A stretch of 64,000 nt of DNA from Flavobacterium foetidum (GCF_004634245.1 NZ_SJTF01000005.1:248001-312000); one strand, 5' to 3'. Counted from the stretch's first letter, positions 25,014 through 34,668 are shown. The notes: generated by a model not told the origin, from the sequence alone. Translations and numbers: made by a program.

Positions 25014-27842
25014 TTGAAAGCATTTTATAAAGTCAAACTCACAATTCTAGTTTTATTGTTTTCAGTAAAACTTTGCGCACAACATCAGTCAAAGATGGAA
25101 GTGTCGGTAAATCTCGAACTTAAAACACTCAATATAAGACAAGACATAACCTTTTACAACAATTCAAATGACACCTTAAGCAGTATTGTTCTCAATGATT
25201 GGAACAATGCTTTCTCTGATAAGAATACACCCCTAGCCAAACGTTTTTCTGATGAGTTTTATCGAGGTTTTCATTTAGCGAAAGCTACAGATAGAGGAAA
25301 TACAACCATTTTAAGTTTGACTGATGCAAGCCAAACTGCCTTTGAATGGGAAAGAACCGAAAAAAATCCGGATTTTATCGTGGTGCGTTTAAATCAGAAA
25401 CTGCTTCCAAACGAAAAAGTCGATCTGCACCTTACTTATATCGCAAAAATTCCGAACGAGAAATTTACGCATTTCGGTTTTGATTCAAATGGCATGAAAC
25501 TGAAAAACTGGTTTCTGAGTCCGGCGCGTTACGAAAATCATGCTTTTGTAAAAAACAACAATTTCAATCTAGATGATATTGCCAATGCCAGCAGCGACTA
25601 TGATATTGAAATCAAAATCCCGAATCAATATGCTATCACTACCGACCTGAATTCGGTTTCTAAGAATCTCACCAATGCAGATTATACCGTTTATTCCTTT
25701 ACAGGAAAAAGCCGAACCGATTTCAGTTTTTTTATTGAAAAACAGCCTCACTTTAAAAGTTACAACAACGGATTGATAGAAATCCTGACAGACCTGAAAA
25801 ACAAGAAAACTGATGAGTTTCAAAAAGCAATAATCATCAGCCGCGTGGCTTCTTTTGCTGAAAATTTTATCGGGAAATATCCGCATGAAAAAATTACGGT
25901 TTCGCAGGTAGATTATGACCGAAATCCGTTTTACGGCTTAAATCAGCTGCCTTCGTTTATAAGTCCGTTTTCAGACGATTTTATTTTCGAAATCACATTC
26001 CTAAAAACGTATTTGAGCACTTATCTCAAAAACAGCCTAAAACTGGATCCACGCAAAGACAATTGGATTTATGACGGAATCCAGATTTATGCCATGATGC
26101 AATATATTGAAGAACATCATCCAGACCAAAAAATGCTCGGAAGGCTTTCGAATATGAAACTTTTCAAAAGTTACAATATTACAGGACTGACCTTCAACGA
26201 ACAATACAGCTATTATTATATGCTCATGGCGCGAAAAAATCTTGATCAGCCGTTGGGAGACCCGAAAAATACCTTGATAAAATTTAACGAACAAATTGCA
26301 AGCAAATATCGCGCTGGCTTAAGCTTAAGTTATTTAGATGATTACCTCAATCATGATATTGTGCCTAAAAGTGTTCAGCAGTTTTTTCTTCTCAATACAT
26401 ATGAGCAAACAAACCGATCTGATTTTGAGGAGATACTAACCAAAAACAGCCCAAAGAACATTGATTGGTTTTTTAAAACCATTATTGACTCACGAGATAT
26501 AATCGACTATAAATTTTCAGGTGTTTCTAAAACTAAAGAAACTGTTTCATTTTCTATTAAAAACAAAACCGGAATCTATGCTCCTATTCCTGTTTACGGA
26601 CTTAAGAAAAATGAAGTTGTTTTTAAAGAATGGATTGAACCTAAAAAATCTGATACTGTTTATCATTTTGACCGAAAAAATGCCGACAAAATCGTACTGA
26701 ATTACGATAATGAAGTTCCTGAGTTCAACCAGAGAAATAATTGGAAATCACTGAAAAGCCTCGTAGTTACCAATCGTCCGATAAAATTTAATTTTGCCAA
26801 AGATTTAGAAGATCCTTTTTACAATCAGATTTTGTACATCCCGACGCTTACTTATAATTATTACGACGGATTTACTCCCGGTATCAGGCTTCACAATAAA
26901 ACCATATTAGATAAACCTTTTAATTTTGATATTAATCCGGCGTATTCGCTTAAAGCGGCAACATTATCGGGTTCTTCTGCATTTTCTTGGAGCCAGTATT
27001 ACAGAAATAGCACTTTGTATAATGTACGTTATTCAATAAGTCAGAATTACTACCATTATGCGCCAGACGCCACGTATCTGCGACTCAATCCGATGGTTCA
27101 GTTTCGCATTCGCGAAGAAAACTTTAGAGACAACAGGAAACAGCTGTTTTTGCTTCGACAAGTAATCGTAAATCGCGAAGAAAGCGCCTATATCACAGAC
27201 AATTCAAAACCAAATTATTCGGTTTTCAATGTCCGGTACATGAATACCAAAACAGAATTGGTAGACCATTTTAATCTGATGACAGATGTACAGTTTTCGA
27301 GTCAATTTAGCAAAGTATCCGGAGAAATAGAATATCGAAGATTGTTTGAGAATAACAGAAAATTAAACCTGCGCTTTTATGCCGGAACTTTTTTGTCTAA
27401 TAAAACCAATTCAGATTATTTCAGTTTTGGTTTAGATCGTCCGACCGATTATTTATTTGATTATAATCTGTTAGGAAGATCAGAAAGTAGTGGTCTTTTC
27501 AGCCAGCAGTATGTAATTGCCGAAGGAGGTTTTAAATCGGAAATTGCTCCCAGATATGCCAATCAATGGATGACAACACTGAATGCGAGTTATGCATTGT
27601 GGAATTGGATAGAAGTTTATGGCGACGTCGGATTTCTAAAAAGCAAGCACTTAAAAGCTGATTTTGCTTATGATAGCGGCATTCGCTTAAATCTCGTTCC
27701 AGACTATTTTGAGCTATATTTTCCCGTTTATTCTAACAATGGCTGGGAAATTTCACAAAACAAATACAACGAAAAAATAAGATTTGTAATCACTTTTGCT
27801 CCTAAAACATTAGTTACACTTTTTACCCGAAAATGGTTTTAA
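25014..27842 (+). CDS. Degenerate M1-peptidase-like domain fused to a predicted outer-membrane beta-barrel
   Basis: A 942-residue exported protein with a signal peptide through LCAQ. Residues about 25-500 resemble an M1 (gluzincin) aminopeptidase: a beta-sandwich N-domain, then a helical segment containing DNWIYDGIQIYAMM, which aligns by eye with the WLNEGFA block that carries the third zinc ligand. No HEXXH motif exists anywhere in the protein; the expected place reads FEITFLKTYL. The catalytic site is therefore lost. From about residue 600 the sequence turns into alternating aromatic strands (for example TLTYNYYDGF, YSISQNYYHY) and ends with an aromatic residue (TRKWF), as outer-membrane barrels do. 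The start is TTG, chosen because it opens the signal peptide. The function is unknown. Confidence 0.75.
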   Translation: MKAFYKVKLTILVLLFSVKLCAQHQSKMEVSVNLELKTLNIRQDITFYNNSNDTLSSIVLNDWNNAFSDKNTPLAKRFSDEFYRGFHLAKATDRGNTTILSLTDASQTAFEWERTEKNPDFIVVRLNQKLLPNEKVDLHLTYIAKIPNEKFTHFGFDSNGMKLKNWFLSPARYENHAFVKNNNFNLDDIANASSDYDIEIKIPNQYAITTDLNSVSKNLTNADYTVYSFTGKSRTDFSFFIEKQPHFKSYNNGLIEILTDLKNKKTDEFQKAIIISRVASFAENFIGKYPHEKITVSQVDYDRNPFYGLNQLPSFISPFSDDFIFEITFLKTYLSTYLKNSLKLDPRKDNWIYDGIQIYAMMQYIEEHHPDQKMLGRLSNMKLFKSYNITGLTFNEQYSYYYMLMARKNLDQPLGDPKNTLIKFNEQIASKYRAGLSLSYLDDYLNHDIVPKSVQQFFLLNTYEQTNRSDFEEILTKNSPKNIDWFFKTIIDSRDIIDYKFSGVSKTKETVSFSIKNKTGIYAPIPVYGLKKNEVVFKEWIEPKKSDTVYHFDRKNADKIVLNYDNEVPEFNQRNNWKSLKSLVVTNRPIKFNFAKDLEDPFYNQILYIPTLTYNYYDGFTPGIRLHNKTILDKPFNFDINPAYSLKAATLSGSSAFSWSQYYRNSTLYNVRYSISQNYYHYAPDATYLRLNPMVQFRIREENFRDNRKQLFLLRQVIVNREESAYITDNSKPNYSVFNVRYMNTKTELVDHFNLMTDVQFSSQFSKVSGEIEYRRLFENNRKLNLRFYAGTFLSNKTNSDYFSFGLDRPTDYLFDYNLLGRSESSGLFSQQYVIAEGGFKSEIAPRYANQWMTTLNASYALWNWIEVYGDVGFLKSKHLKADFAYDSGIRLNLVPDYFELYFPVYSNNGWEISQNKYNEKIRFVITFAPKTLVTLFTRKWF

Positions 27843-28031
27843 TTGAATAAAAATCAATCAAAACATTAAATAATTATCATAAAAACAAGAAAAAAATTAA
27901 ATACTACATAAATAAAATACGTAGTTTTTTCGTTTTAAATAGAAATAATTAAATTATATTTAGTTTAAAGAATTATGATTATTGATTGTTTTTAAGTAAT
28001 TTCGCAGTCTCAACATGACCCCTACATTATT

Positions 28032-30443
28032 ATGATAACAGAAAAAAGCAATACTACATTAACCTTTGAAGATTTCAGAACGGAGGTTCTGAATGACTAT
28101 AGAATAGCTGTAATAAGCCGTGAATGTAGTCTTTTAGGTCGTAAAGAAGTATTGACAGGAAAGGCTAAATTCGGAATTTTTGGCGACGGAAAAGAAGTAC
28201 CGCAGCTGGCAATGGCCAAAGCTTTTAAAGATGGGGATTTCCGTTCGGGATACTATCGCGATCAGACATTTATGATGGCAATAGGAGAACTTACCGCCAA
28301 ACAATTTTTTGCAGGTCTTTATGGTCATACCGATTTAGAATTTGACCCCATGTCTGCGGGCAGACAGATGGGTGGACATTTTGTAACACACAGCTTAAAT
28401 GAAGACGGCTCTTGGAAGGATTTAACAAAACAAAAGAACTCAAGCTCAGACATATCGCCTACTGCTGGTCAGATGCCAAGATTATTGGGATTGGCACAGG
28501 CTTCTAAGATTTATAGAAATGTTGACGGAATCACTATTAAGGATAAATTTTCTGTTAACGGAGATGAAGTGGCTTGGGGAACTATAGGAAATGCAAGCAC
28601 CTCTGAAGGTTTGTTTTTTGAAACTATAAATGCAGCGGGAGTTTTGCAAGTTCCAATGGTTATGAGTGTTTGGGATGATGAGTACGGAATTTCTGTTCAT
28701 GCAAAACATCAGACAACCAAAGAAAATATTTCTGAGATCCTAAAAGGATATCAGCGCGATGAAGACTCTAAAGGTTATGATATTTTGCGTGTAAAAGGTT
28801 GGGATTACGCAGAATTGGTTTCAACCTACGAAAGAGCTGGTGCTATCGCGCGCGAAGAACACGTACCGGTCTTAATTCATGTTAACGAATTAACACAACC
28901 TCAAGGACATTCTACATCTGGATCTCACGAACGTTACAAAAGTGCTGAAAGACTTGCGTGGGAAAGAGAATTTGACTGTATCAGACAAATGAGATTGTGG
29001 ATGATTGCCATCAATATCGCATCTCCTGAAGAATTGGCAGAACTTGATTTTCAGTTGAAAAAAGAAGTTCTTGAAGCCAAAAAAGAAGCTTGGAACGAAT
29101 TTATCAATCCGATTATTGAAGAACAAAAAAATCTTTTAGCATTGCTGGAGCAGATTGCCGAAGCGAGCATTAACCATAAAGAAAGAATTAAAAAATTAAT
29201 TTCGGAACTGAGCGCTATTAAAGCTCCTTTAAAAAAGGAAATTTTAGTATATGCTCGAAAAATACTTCGTTTTATAGAAGTTCCGAACAGCAGAACGCTT
29301 TTATCGAATTGGATTACAAGATTTCTGAACGAAACTCAAGAGAAGTTCAGTAGTAATCAGCATTCTGAGTCGGCTCAAAATGTATTTTCCGTACAAAAAG
29401 TACTACCTAAATATGCAGAGAACGCAAAACCGGATTTAGACGGACGCATGATTCTTCGCGACAACTTTGACGCTTTATTCAGCAAATATCCAGAAACCCT
29501 GATTTTTGGTGAAGATGTTGGAAACATTGGCGATGTTAACCAAGGGCTTGAAGGAATGCAGGAAAAATATGGAGAACTTCGTGTTGCCGATGTCGGAATT
29601 CGTGAAGCTACCATTATTGGTCAAGGAATCGGAATGGCATTGAGAGGCCTTAGACCGATTGCCGAAATTCAGTATCTCGATTATTTGTTGTACGCTATTC
29701 AGATCATGAGTGATGATTTAGCTACTTTACAATATAGAACTGTTGGAAAACAAAAGGCTCCGTTGATCATCAGAACTCGTGGCCACCGTTTAGAAGGCAT
29801 CTGGCATTCTGGTTCTCCGATGGGTATGATCATCAATGCAATTCGCGGCATCCACGTTTTAGTTCCGAGAGACATGACTCAGGCCGCAGGATTCTACAAC
29901 ACTCTTTTAGAATGCGACGAACCTGCTTTGGTTATCGAATGTCTGAACGGTTATCGCTTAAAAGAAAAAACACCTCTTAATTTTGGTGAATTCAAAACGC
30001 CGATTGGAGTTGTCGAAACTTTAAGAGAAGGTACCAATATTACTTTGGTTTCTTACGGATCGACATTAAGACTAGTGCAACAAGCGGCAAACGAGCTTTC
30101 TGAGTTAGGAATTGATTGCGAAGTTATCGACATTCAGTCTTTGCTGCCATTTGATGTAAACAAAGATATTGTCAAAAGTATTGCAAAGACCAATCGTCTT
30201 TTGGTTATTGATGAAGATGTGCCAGGCGGTGCTTCTGCTTTCATTTTACAGCAGATTTTAGAAGAACAGGACGCTTATAAATATTTAGACAGCAAACCGC
30301 AAACGCTAACTGCAAAAGCGCACAGACCCGCATACGGAACAGACGGCGATTATTTCTCTAAACCTTCTGCAGAAGATATTTTTGAGAAAGTCCACAGTAT
30401 GATGAATGAGGTTAATCCTTCTAAGTTCCCTAGTTTATATTAA
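28032..30443 (+). CDS. Fused E1 alpha/beta subunit of a branched-chain 2-oxoacid dehydrogenase-type complex
   Basis: Thiamine-diphosphate-dependent E1 component that decarboxylates a 2-oxoacid and acylates the lipoyl domain of E2. The 803-residue polypeptide joins both subunits. The alpha part spans about residues 1-380 (YYRDQTFMMAIGE, the AGRQMGGHF substrate region, and a TPP-binding segment around GNASTSEG). The beta part spans about 455-803 (FGEDVGNIGDVNQG, VGIREATIIGQGIGMAL, EIQYLDYLLYAIQ, GGASAFILQQ). A charged helical linker joins them. Branched-chain oxoacids are the most likely substrates by resemblance, but pyruvate or an acetoin-type use cannot be excluded. E2 and E3 genes are not in the window. 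A strong terminator follows. Confidence 0.88.
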   Translation: MITEKSNTTLTFEDFRTEVLNDYRIAVISRECSLLGRKEVLTGKAKFGIFGDGKEVPQLAMAKAFKDGDFRSGYYRDQTFMMAIGELTAKQFFAGLYGHTDLEFDPMSAGRQMGGHFVTHSLNEDGSWKDLTKQKNSSSDISPTAGQMPRLLGLAQASKIYRNVDGITIKDKFSVNGDEVAWGTIGNASTSEGLFFETINAAGVLQVPMVMSVWDDEYGISVHAKHQTTKENISEILKGYQRDEDSKGYDILRVKGWDYAELVSTYERAGAIAREEHVPVLIHVNELTQPQGHSTSGSHERYKSAERLAWEREFDCIRQMRLWMIAINIASPEELAELDFQLKKEVLEAKKEAWNEFINPIIEEQKNLLALLEQIAEASINHKERIKKLISELSAIKAPLKKEILVYARKILRFIEVPNSRTLLSNWITRFLNETQEKFSSNQHSESAQNVFSVQKVLPKYAENAKPDLDGRMILRDNFDALFSKYPETLIFGEDVGNIGDVNQGLEGMQEKYGELRVADVGIREATIIGQGIGMALRGLRPIAEIQYLDYLLYAIQIMSDDLATLQYRTVGKQKAPLIIRTRGHRLEGIWHSGSPMGMIINAIRGIHVLVPRDMTQAAGFYNTLLECDEPALVIECLNGYRLKEKTPLNFGEFKTPIGVVETLREGTNITLVSYGSTLRLVQQAANELSELGIDCEVIDIQSLLPFDVNKDIVKSIAKTNRLLVIDEDVPGGASAFILQQILEEQDAYKYLDSKPQTLTAKAHRPAYGTDGDYFSKPSAEDIFEKVHSMMNEVNPSKFPSLY

Positions 30444-30470
30444 GATTTTAGCATGTTTTAGATAGTAAAA

Positions 30471-30498
30471 AAGCTCCAAGATTTTTGGAGCTTTTTTT
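30471..30498 (+). terminator. Intrinsic terminator of the E1 gene
   Basis: AAGCTCCAA (30471-30479) pairs with TTGGAGCTT (30485-30493), followed by T residues and preceded by A residues. Confidence 0.85.
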
Positions 30499-30513
30499 GT
30501 TATTTAACCTTTC

Positions 30514-30546
30514 AACTTTGTCAAAGTTTTAAACTTTGACAAAGTT
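30514..30546. repeat. Perfect 16-bp inverted repeat
   Basis: AACTTTGTCAAAGTTT (30514-30529) is followed after one base by its exact reverse complement (30531-30546). No T run follows. It lies between convergent genes, behind the E1 terminator. A related CGCAAAGTTT palindrome is at 61882-61911. Confidence 0.75.
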
Positions 30547-30640
30547 CTTTACGCAATCTTTGTCGAGCTACTTACGAAGATTTCTACTTCGTTGGAATGA
30601 CAAGATTGTGAATATTGATTACACAATTAACAATTATTAA

Positions 30641-31375
30641 TTAAAGATCTTTCAACATCGCTCTAGCTCGCTCTAAATCTTCAACGGTATCGATTCCAAT
30701 TCCGACATGGTTTGTTTCTACCATTTTGATGCGTTTTCCAAACTCTAGATATCGTAATTGCTCTAACTTTTCAGAAGCTTCCAAAGTTTTCATCGGAAGG
30801 CTGTAAAAATCCAACAAAGCTTCTTTTCTAAAGGCATAAATACCGATGTGCTGAAAATATCTCACTCCGACATTTTTCTCTCTTGGATACGGAATTACAG
30901 AACGCGAAAAATACAACGCAAATTGCGACTGATTTACGACAACTTTCACATTATTCGGATTATTGATTTCATCTTCATTTGTGATTTCACGCATGAGCGA
31001 AGCCAAATCAATTTTCTTTTCGGGGTCATTTTTAAATACCGACAAAACCTGTTCTAGCGGTCCAGCTTCTGTAAAAGGTTCGTCTCCTTGCACATTTACC
31101 ACGATATCAACATCCAGATCAGCAACAGCTTCGGCAATTCGGTCGCTGCCCGATTCATGTTCTTTGATGCTCATAATTGCTTTTCCGCCATTTGAAACGA
31201 TTTCATCAAAAATCAAATCAGAATCGGTTACTACAAACACATCATCGAAGAGTTTTGTCGAGACCGCTGCTTCGTAGGTTCTTAAAATTATTGTTTTGCC
31301 TCCCAGATCCTGCATCAATTTTGCAGGAAATCTTGTTGATGCGTATCGTGCCGGAATAACCGCTATTATTTTCAT
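30641..31375 (-). CDS. kdsB: 3-deoxy-manno-octulosonate cytidylyltransferase (CMP-KDO synthetase)
   Basis: Activates KDO with CTP to CMP-KDO for the inner core of lipopolysaccharide. The 244-residue protein has the nucleotidyltransferase signature [16 protein letters not shown] at the N-terminus, VVTDSD near residue 54, NVQGDEPF (metal/nucleotide site, near residue 97) and the [14 protein letters not shown] block. I chose the ATG at 31375 because the family begins directly with [11 protein letters not shown]; an upstream TTG would add only four residues. A TATATTTG -7 element lies at 31401-31408. It is monocistronic by appearance. Confidence 0.96.
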   Translation of the reverse strand: MKIIAVIPARYASTRFPAKLMQDLGGKTIILRTYEAAVSTKLFDDVFVVTDSDLIFDEIVSNGGKAIMSIKEHESGSDRIAEAVADLDVDIVVNVQGDEPFTEAGPLEQVLSVFKNDPEKKIDLASLMREITNEDEINNPNNVKVVVNQSQFALYFSRSVIPYPREKNVGVRYFQHIGIYAFRKEALLDFYSLPMKTLEASEKLEQLRYLEFGKRIKMVETNHVGIGIDTVEDLERARAMLKDL

Positions 31376-31400
31376 TTTATAGTTCAATTTTAAATCCTAA

Positions 31401-31408
31401 CAAATATA
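31401..31408 (-). promoter_or_regulatory. Candidate -7 promoter element of kdsB
   Basis: TATATTTG on the minus strand, 25 bases upstream of the ATG at 31375, matches TANNTTTG and agrees with that start. Confidence 0.45.
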
Positions 31409-31440
31409 CTATTCAGAAAGAGCTTTCTAAAATATATTTT

Positions 31441-32004
31441 TTAAGATATCAATTTTATGAGTTTTGGATAGAATTGCTGTGTTTTGTCGTACTTTGTTTT
31501 TATTGCAGAGACCACCGCTAAAATTATATTCAGAATATACAACGCGATAAAAACATACACCGAAATATGATTTTCATCGAAGTGCATTATTTTAGATAAA
31601 GAATAAATTATTATCGAAATGAAAGCAAAGAATGTCCAAATTATTTGAAAATTAAGAAGGTTCGCTCCCGTTTCTTTTAAGCCGATTATTTTATCTTTTT
31701 TTGTCAACCATAATATCAAAGGCAAAACAATGTTTCCAATCGGAATGACTAAAAACGCCAGCACCGAAAGGTGAAATATTACTAAGTAATTTTGATCTTC
31801 TTGTTTTCCATAATCTAAAATATCCTCCGCATTTAGATCCAATACTTCGCAAATGAGGTTTAGAGTTTTTCCGCGTGGTTCGCTTTCGTCGTTTTCAATT
31901 CTTTGAATTGTTCTTAAATTCACTTTAGAGAATTCAGCCAATTCTTCTTGAGACATGCCTTTTTTCTTTCTTACTTCTTTAATTTTTTTTCCAATTTCGT
32001 TCAT
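31441..32004 (-). CDS. XRE-family helix-turn-helix protein with C-terminal membrane domain (DUF4870-like)
   Basis: A 187-residue predicted membrane-anchored regulator. Residues 1-65 form an XRE/Cro HTH (IGKKIKEVRKKKGMSQEELA, then VNLRTIQRIENDESEPRGKTL). Residues about 72-175 hold three to four hydrophobic helices of the DUF4870/Tic20-like type (LAFLVIPIGNIVLPLILWLTK, FFAFISIIIYSL, YVFIALYILNIILAVVSAI). The layout suggests that a membrane or envelope state is relayed to DNA, but no ligand is known. I chose the ATG at 32004 over a TTG two codons upstream. Targets are not visible; autoregulation is possible. Confidence 0.85.
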   Translation of the reverse strand: MNEIGKKIKEVRKKKGMSQEELAEFSKVNLRTIQRIENDESEPRGKTLNLICEVLDLNAEDILDYGKQEDQNYLVIFHLSVLAFLVIPIGNIVLPLILWLTKKDKIIGLKETGANLLNFQIIWTFFAFISIIIYSLSKIMHFDENHISVYVFIALYILNIILAVVSAIKTKYDKTQQFYPKLIKLIS

Positions 32005-32029
32005 AATCAATTTTGATTTATTGTTTGCG

Positions 32030-32037
32030 CAAAACTA
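32030..32037 (-). promoter_or_regulatory. Candidate -7 promoter element of XRE gene
   Basis: TAGTTTTG on the minus strand, 25 bases before the ATG at 32004, fits TANNTTTG. Confidence 0.4.
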
Positions 32038-32130
32038 CTTTTGAAATGTTCGATTTTATAACGGTTTATTTACGGCATTTTTACGACATTCTTGTCAATA
32101 CTTTGATTTTATTGATTTTACGATTTACAA

Positions 32131-32961
32131 TTACATAATTTTTACCGAAGTCATACTCAACGAACCCGCGAGCAATTTATCATTAAACAAAGTTAAATCG
32201 TCTGTTTTATCTTTTAAGCCCAAAGTATACAACAACGGAAGATAATGTTCTGGCGTTGGCACTGCCAATTGAACCGCTTTACTTAATTTTTCAAAATTAA
32301 TCAACGGCTGAAAATCACCATTCAACAAATAATCATTTACCGTTTGTCGCGCCTCTATTGCCCAGTCGTAACCGTAATTGTCTTTATCAAAATTTCTGAA
32401 ATCGACCAATCTCAAATTGTGCACAATATTTCCGCTTCCGATAATCAAAACTCCTTTGTAACGAAGTGCTTGCAGTTTCTGAGCGAGTTCAAAATGATAT
32501 TGGCCCGATTTTGTATAATCTATACTGAGCTGAATTACAGGAACATCAGCATTTAGATACAAATGTTTGATTACGCTCCAAGCTCCGTGATCCAGTCCCC
32601 AATGCTCGTCTAGTTCGACCGCAACAGGATCTAAAATCTTTTTCGTTTCAACAGCCAATTCCGGACTTCCTTTTGCAGGATATTGTACATCAAAAAGCGC
32701 TTGCGGAAAACCTCCAAAATCATGAATTGTTCTCGGCATTTGCATTGATGTCACTTTTGTTCCGTTTGTAAACCAATGCGCCGAAATACACAAAATGGCA
32801 TTTGGCTGCGGTAGCGTTTTCGCCAAATCACGAAAGCCAGCCACAAACTGATTTTCTTCTATGGCATTCATCGGGCTTCCATGTCCTAAAAACAAAACCG
32901 GCATTTTATCGGTATTCGAAAACGTTGAAGAAATCGAATGTAAGTCGTTTAGTGTTGTCAT
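32131..32961 (-). CDS. 4,5-DOPA dioxygenase extradiol-like enzyme (LigB family)
   Basis: A 276-residue class III extradiol ring-cleaving dioxygenase-like protein, related to E. coli YgiD and plant DODA. Metal-binding and catalytic residues are visible: LGHGSPMNA (first His, near residue 27), ISAHWFTNG (near residue 61), LDHGAWSV (His near residue 124) and GSGNIVHNLR (His near residue 183). These are the family's expected Zn/Fe ligands and catalytic base. It should open a catechol ring; the physiological substrate in Flavobacterium is unknown. The length is normal. It has no functional neighbours. Confidence 0.88.
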   Translation of the reverse strand: MTTLNDLHSISSTFSNTDKMPVLFLGHGSPMNAIEENQFVAGFRDLAKTLPQPNAILCISAHWFTNGTKVTSMQMPRTIHDFGGFPQALFDVQYPAKGSPELAVETKKILDPVAVELDEHWGLDHGAWSVIKHLYLNADVPVIQLSIDYTKSGQYHFELAQKLQALRYKGVLIIGSGNIVHNLRLVDFRNFDKDNYGYDWAIEARQTVNDYLLNGDFQPLINFEKLSKAVQLAVPTPEHYLPLLYTLGLKDKTDDLTLFNDKLLAGSLSMTSVKIM

Positions 32962-33112
32962 TTTATAAAAGTTTTTCTTGCCACAGATTAAAAAGGATTA
33001 AAAGATTTTTTAGCTGCGTTTAAATTTCTCTTGGAGATTTTGCGACTTAAACTGATTAATCAATTTAAAAATGAATAAATCTGTGAAAATCCTTATAATC
33101 TGTAACTAAAGT

Positions 33113-34522
33113 TTACTCTTCGAAACTATCGTCTTTAAAGCCTATCAAATATAACTTATTTTTGGCTCGTGTCATTGCGGTATAAAGCCATCTGATGTAG
33201 TCTCGATCTATTCCGTCTGGCAAATACGGTTGTTCGATAAAAACTGTATTCCACTGGCCTCCCTGCGATTTATGGCACGTTATGGCATAGGAAAATTTAA
33301 CCTGAAGTCCGTTGAAATATTCATTATCTTTTACCTTTTGAAATCTTTTATATTTCGTTGGTTCGTCTTCATAATCCTTCATCACTTCTTCGTACAAACG
33401 ATTTGATTCTTCATATGTCAAAGAAGGCGATTCACTCTTCAGCGTATCCAAAATCAAAACCGTTTCAAAAGGTTTTTGATCAGGATAATCGACCATTCTA
33501 ATTTTTACTTTGGCAAATGTAAATCCGTATAATTCTTTAATTCCGAAAAGCTCTAGGACTTCAATAATATCTCCGTTGGCAATAAATCCGGCCTCATCGG
33601 TTTCTTTCAGCCAGAAATAATTATTCTTTACTACCATCAAAAAATCACCTACCGAAAGTTCACTTTCCTTAAACAAAATTCGGCTTCTAATCTGTTCGTT
33701 GTACTGATTCGCTCTTTTGTTTGAACGTACGATAAAAGCCGTATCTTCGATACTGTAATTACTGTAGGCCATATTGATTGCATCCTGAATATCATAACCG
33801 TCTGTTAAACGAACAATATCCTTAAACTTCTTGACATTGAATCTGAATTCGGTCAAAAAACTCTCTTTCAGCAATTCACGCAGTTCAGTAGCATTGTATA
33901 AAATCCCTGAACTTTCTTCCTGACGCATAACTTCGTCGAGTTCGATATGCTCAATTTCTTTGCTGTAATGAAAACCCAAAGTTTCAATATCTAAAGCCGG
34001 ACTAACATCTAAGTTGACAGGCGGAAGCTGAGCCGTATCTCCCAAAAGAATCATTTTGCAGTTTTGCCCAGAATACACATAATTAATCAAATCATCTAAA
34101 AGGGAACCGCTGTCTAAAGTACTGTCTGAAATCATCGAAGCCTCATCGACAATAAAAATGGTGTTTTTATGTTTGTTTGCTTGTTTTGTAAAAGCTATTC
34201 CGCCACCAGAAGATTTTTTGGGAAAATATATTTTTTTATGAATAGTAAAAGCGGGATTGTTCGAATAATTGGCAATTACCTTAGCCGCACGTCCTGTTGG
34301 CGCCAGCAATACATACTTTTTATTGATTTCGCTTAAATTATTTACAATGGTCGAAATAACGGTAGTTTTTCCTGTTCCCGCATATCCCTTTAAAACGAAA
34401 ATAGTGTCATTTTGTGGTTCGGTTAAAAAAATGGCGATTTTTTGAAAAAAGATATCCTGTTTGTAAGTCGGTGGAAAAGGAAATCTTTTTTGTAAAATAC
34501 CGTAAAAAAGTGCTGAATTCAT
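33113..34522 (-). CDS. RecD/Pif1-like ATP-dependent DNA helicase (SF1)
   Basis: A 469-residue superfamily 1 helicase. Motifs in order are: Walker A GYAGTGKTTVIS near residue 45, LLAPTGRAAKVI (motif Ia), VDEASMISD (Walker B), GDTAQLPPV (motif III), the GLQVKFSYAITCHKSQGG block (UvrD-like C-terminal domain) and RWLYTAMTRAKNKLYLIG (motif VI). The layout matches the RecD2-like 'AAA family ATPase' group that is common in Bacteroidota and lacks the N-terminal RecD2 extension. I chose the ATG at 34522 because the upstream TTG-initiated extension (16 residues) is not family-like. Probably a 5'-3' helicase; its pathway is unknown. Confidence 0.88.
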   Translation of the reverse strand: MNSALFYGILQKRFPFPPTYKQDIFFQKIAIFLTEPQNDTIFVLKGYAGTGKTTVISTIVNNLSEINKKYVLLAPTGRAAKVIANYSNNPAFTIHKKIYFPKKSSGGGIAFTKQANKHKNTIFIVDEASMISDSTLDSGSLLDDLINYVYSGQNCKMILLGDTAQLPPVNLDVSPALDIETLGFHYSKEIEHIELDEVMRQEESSGILYNATELRELLKESFLTEFRFNVKKFKDIVRLTDGYDIQDAINMAYSNYSIEDTAFIVRSNKRANQYNEQIRSRILFKESELSVGDFLMVVKNNYFWLKETDEAGFIANGDIIEVLELFGIKELYGFTFAKVKIRMVDYPDQKPFETVLILDTLKSESPSLTYEESNRLYEEVMKDYEDEPTKYKRFQKVKDNEYFNGLQVKFSYAITCHKSQGGQWNTVFIEQPYLPDGIDRDYIRWLYTAMTRAKNKLYLIGFKDDSFEE

Positions 34523-34599
34523 AAGGAAAATTTGAAATACAAAGTTCGCTTTTTTTAATGAGAAGAACAATTAGAATGTAAATAGCAAAAATAAAATCA

Positions 34600-34668
34600 A
34601 ACCATATAAGTAATATAAGTTCATTTAAAAACAAACAACTTAAATTGACTCACATTCCTTATATGGTT
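34600..34668. repeat. Inverted repeat in divergent intergenic region
   Basis: AACCATATAAG (34600-34610) and CTTATATGGTT (34658-34668) are exact inverted copies about 47 bases apart, with further ATATAAG and AACTTAAATT variants between them. It belongs to the ATATAAG-type intergenic repeats often seen in flavobacteria (from memory). Confidence 0.5.
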
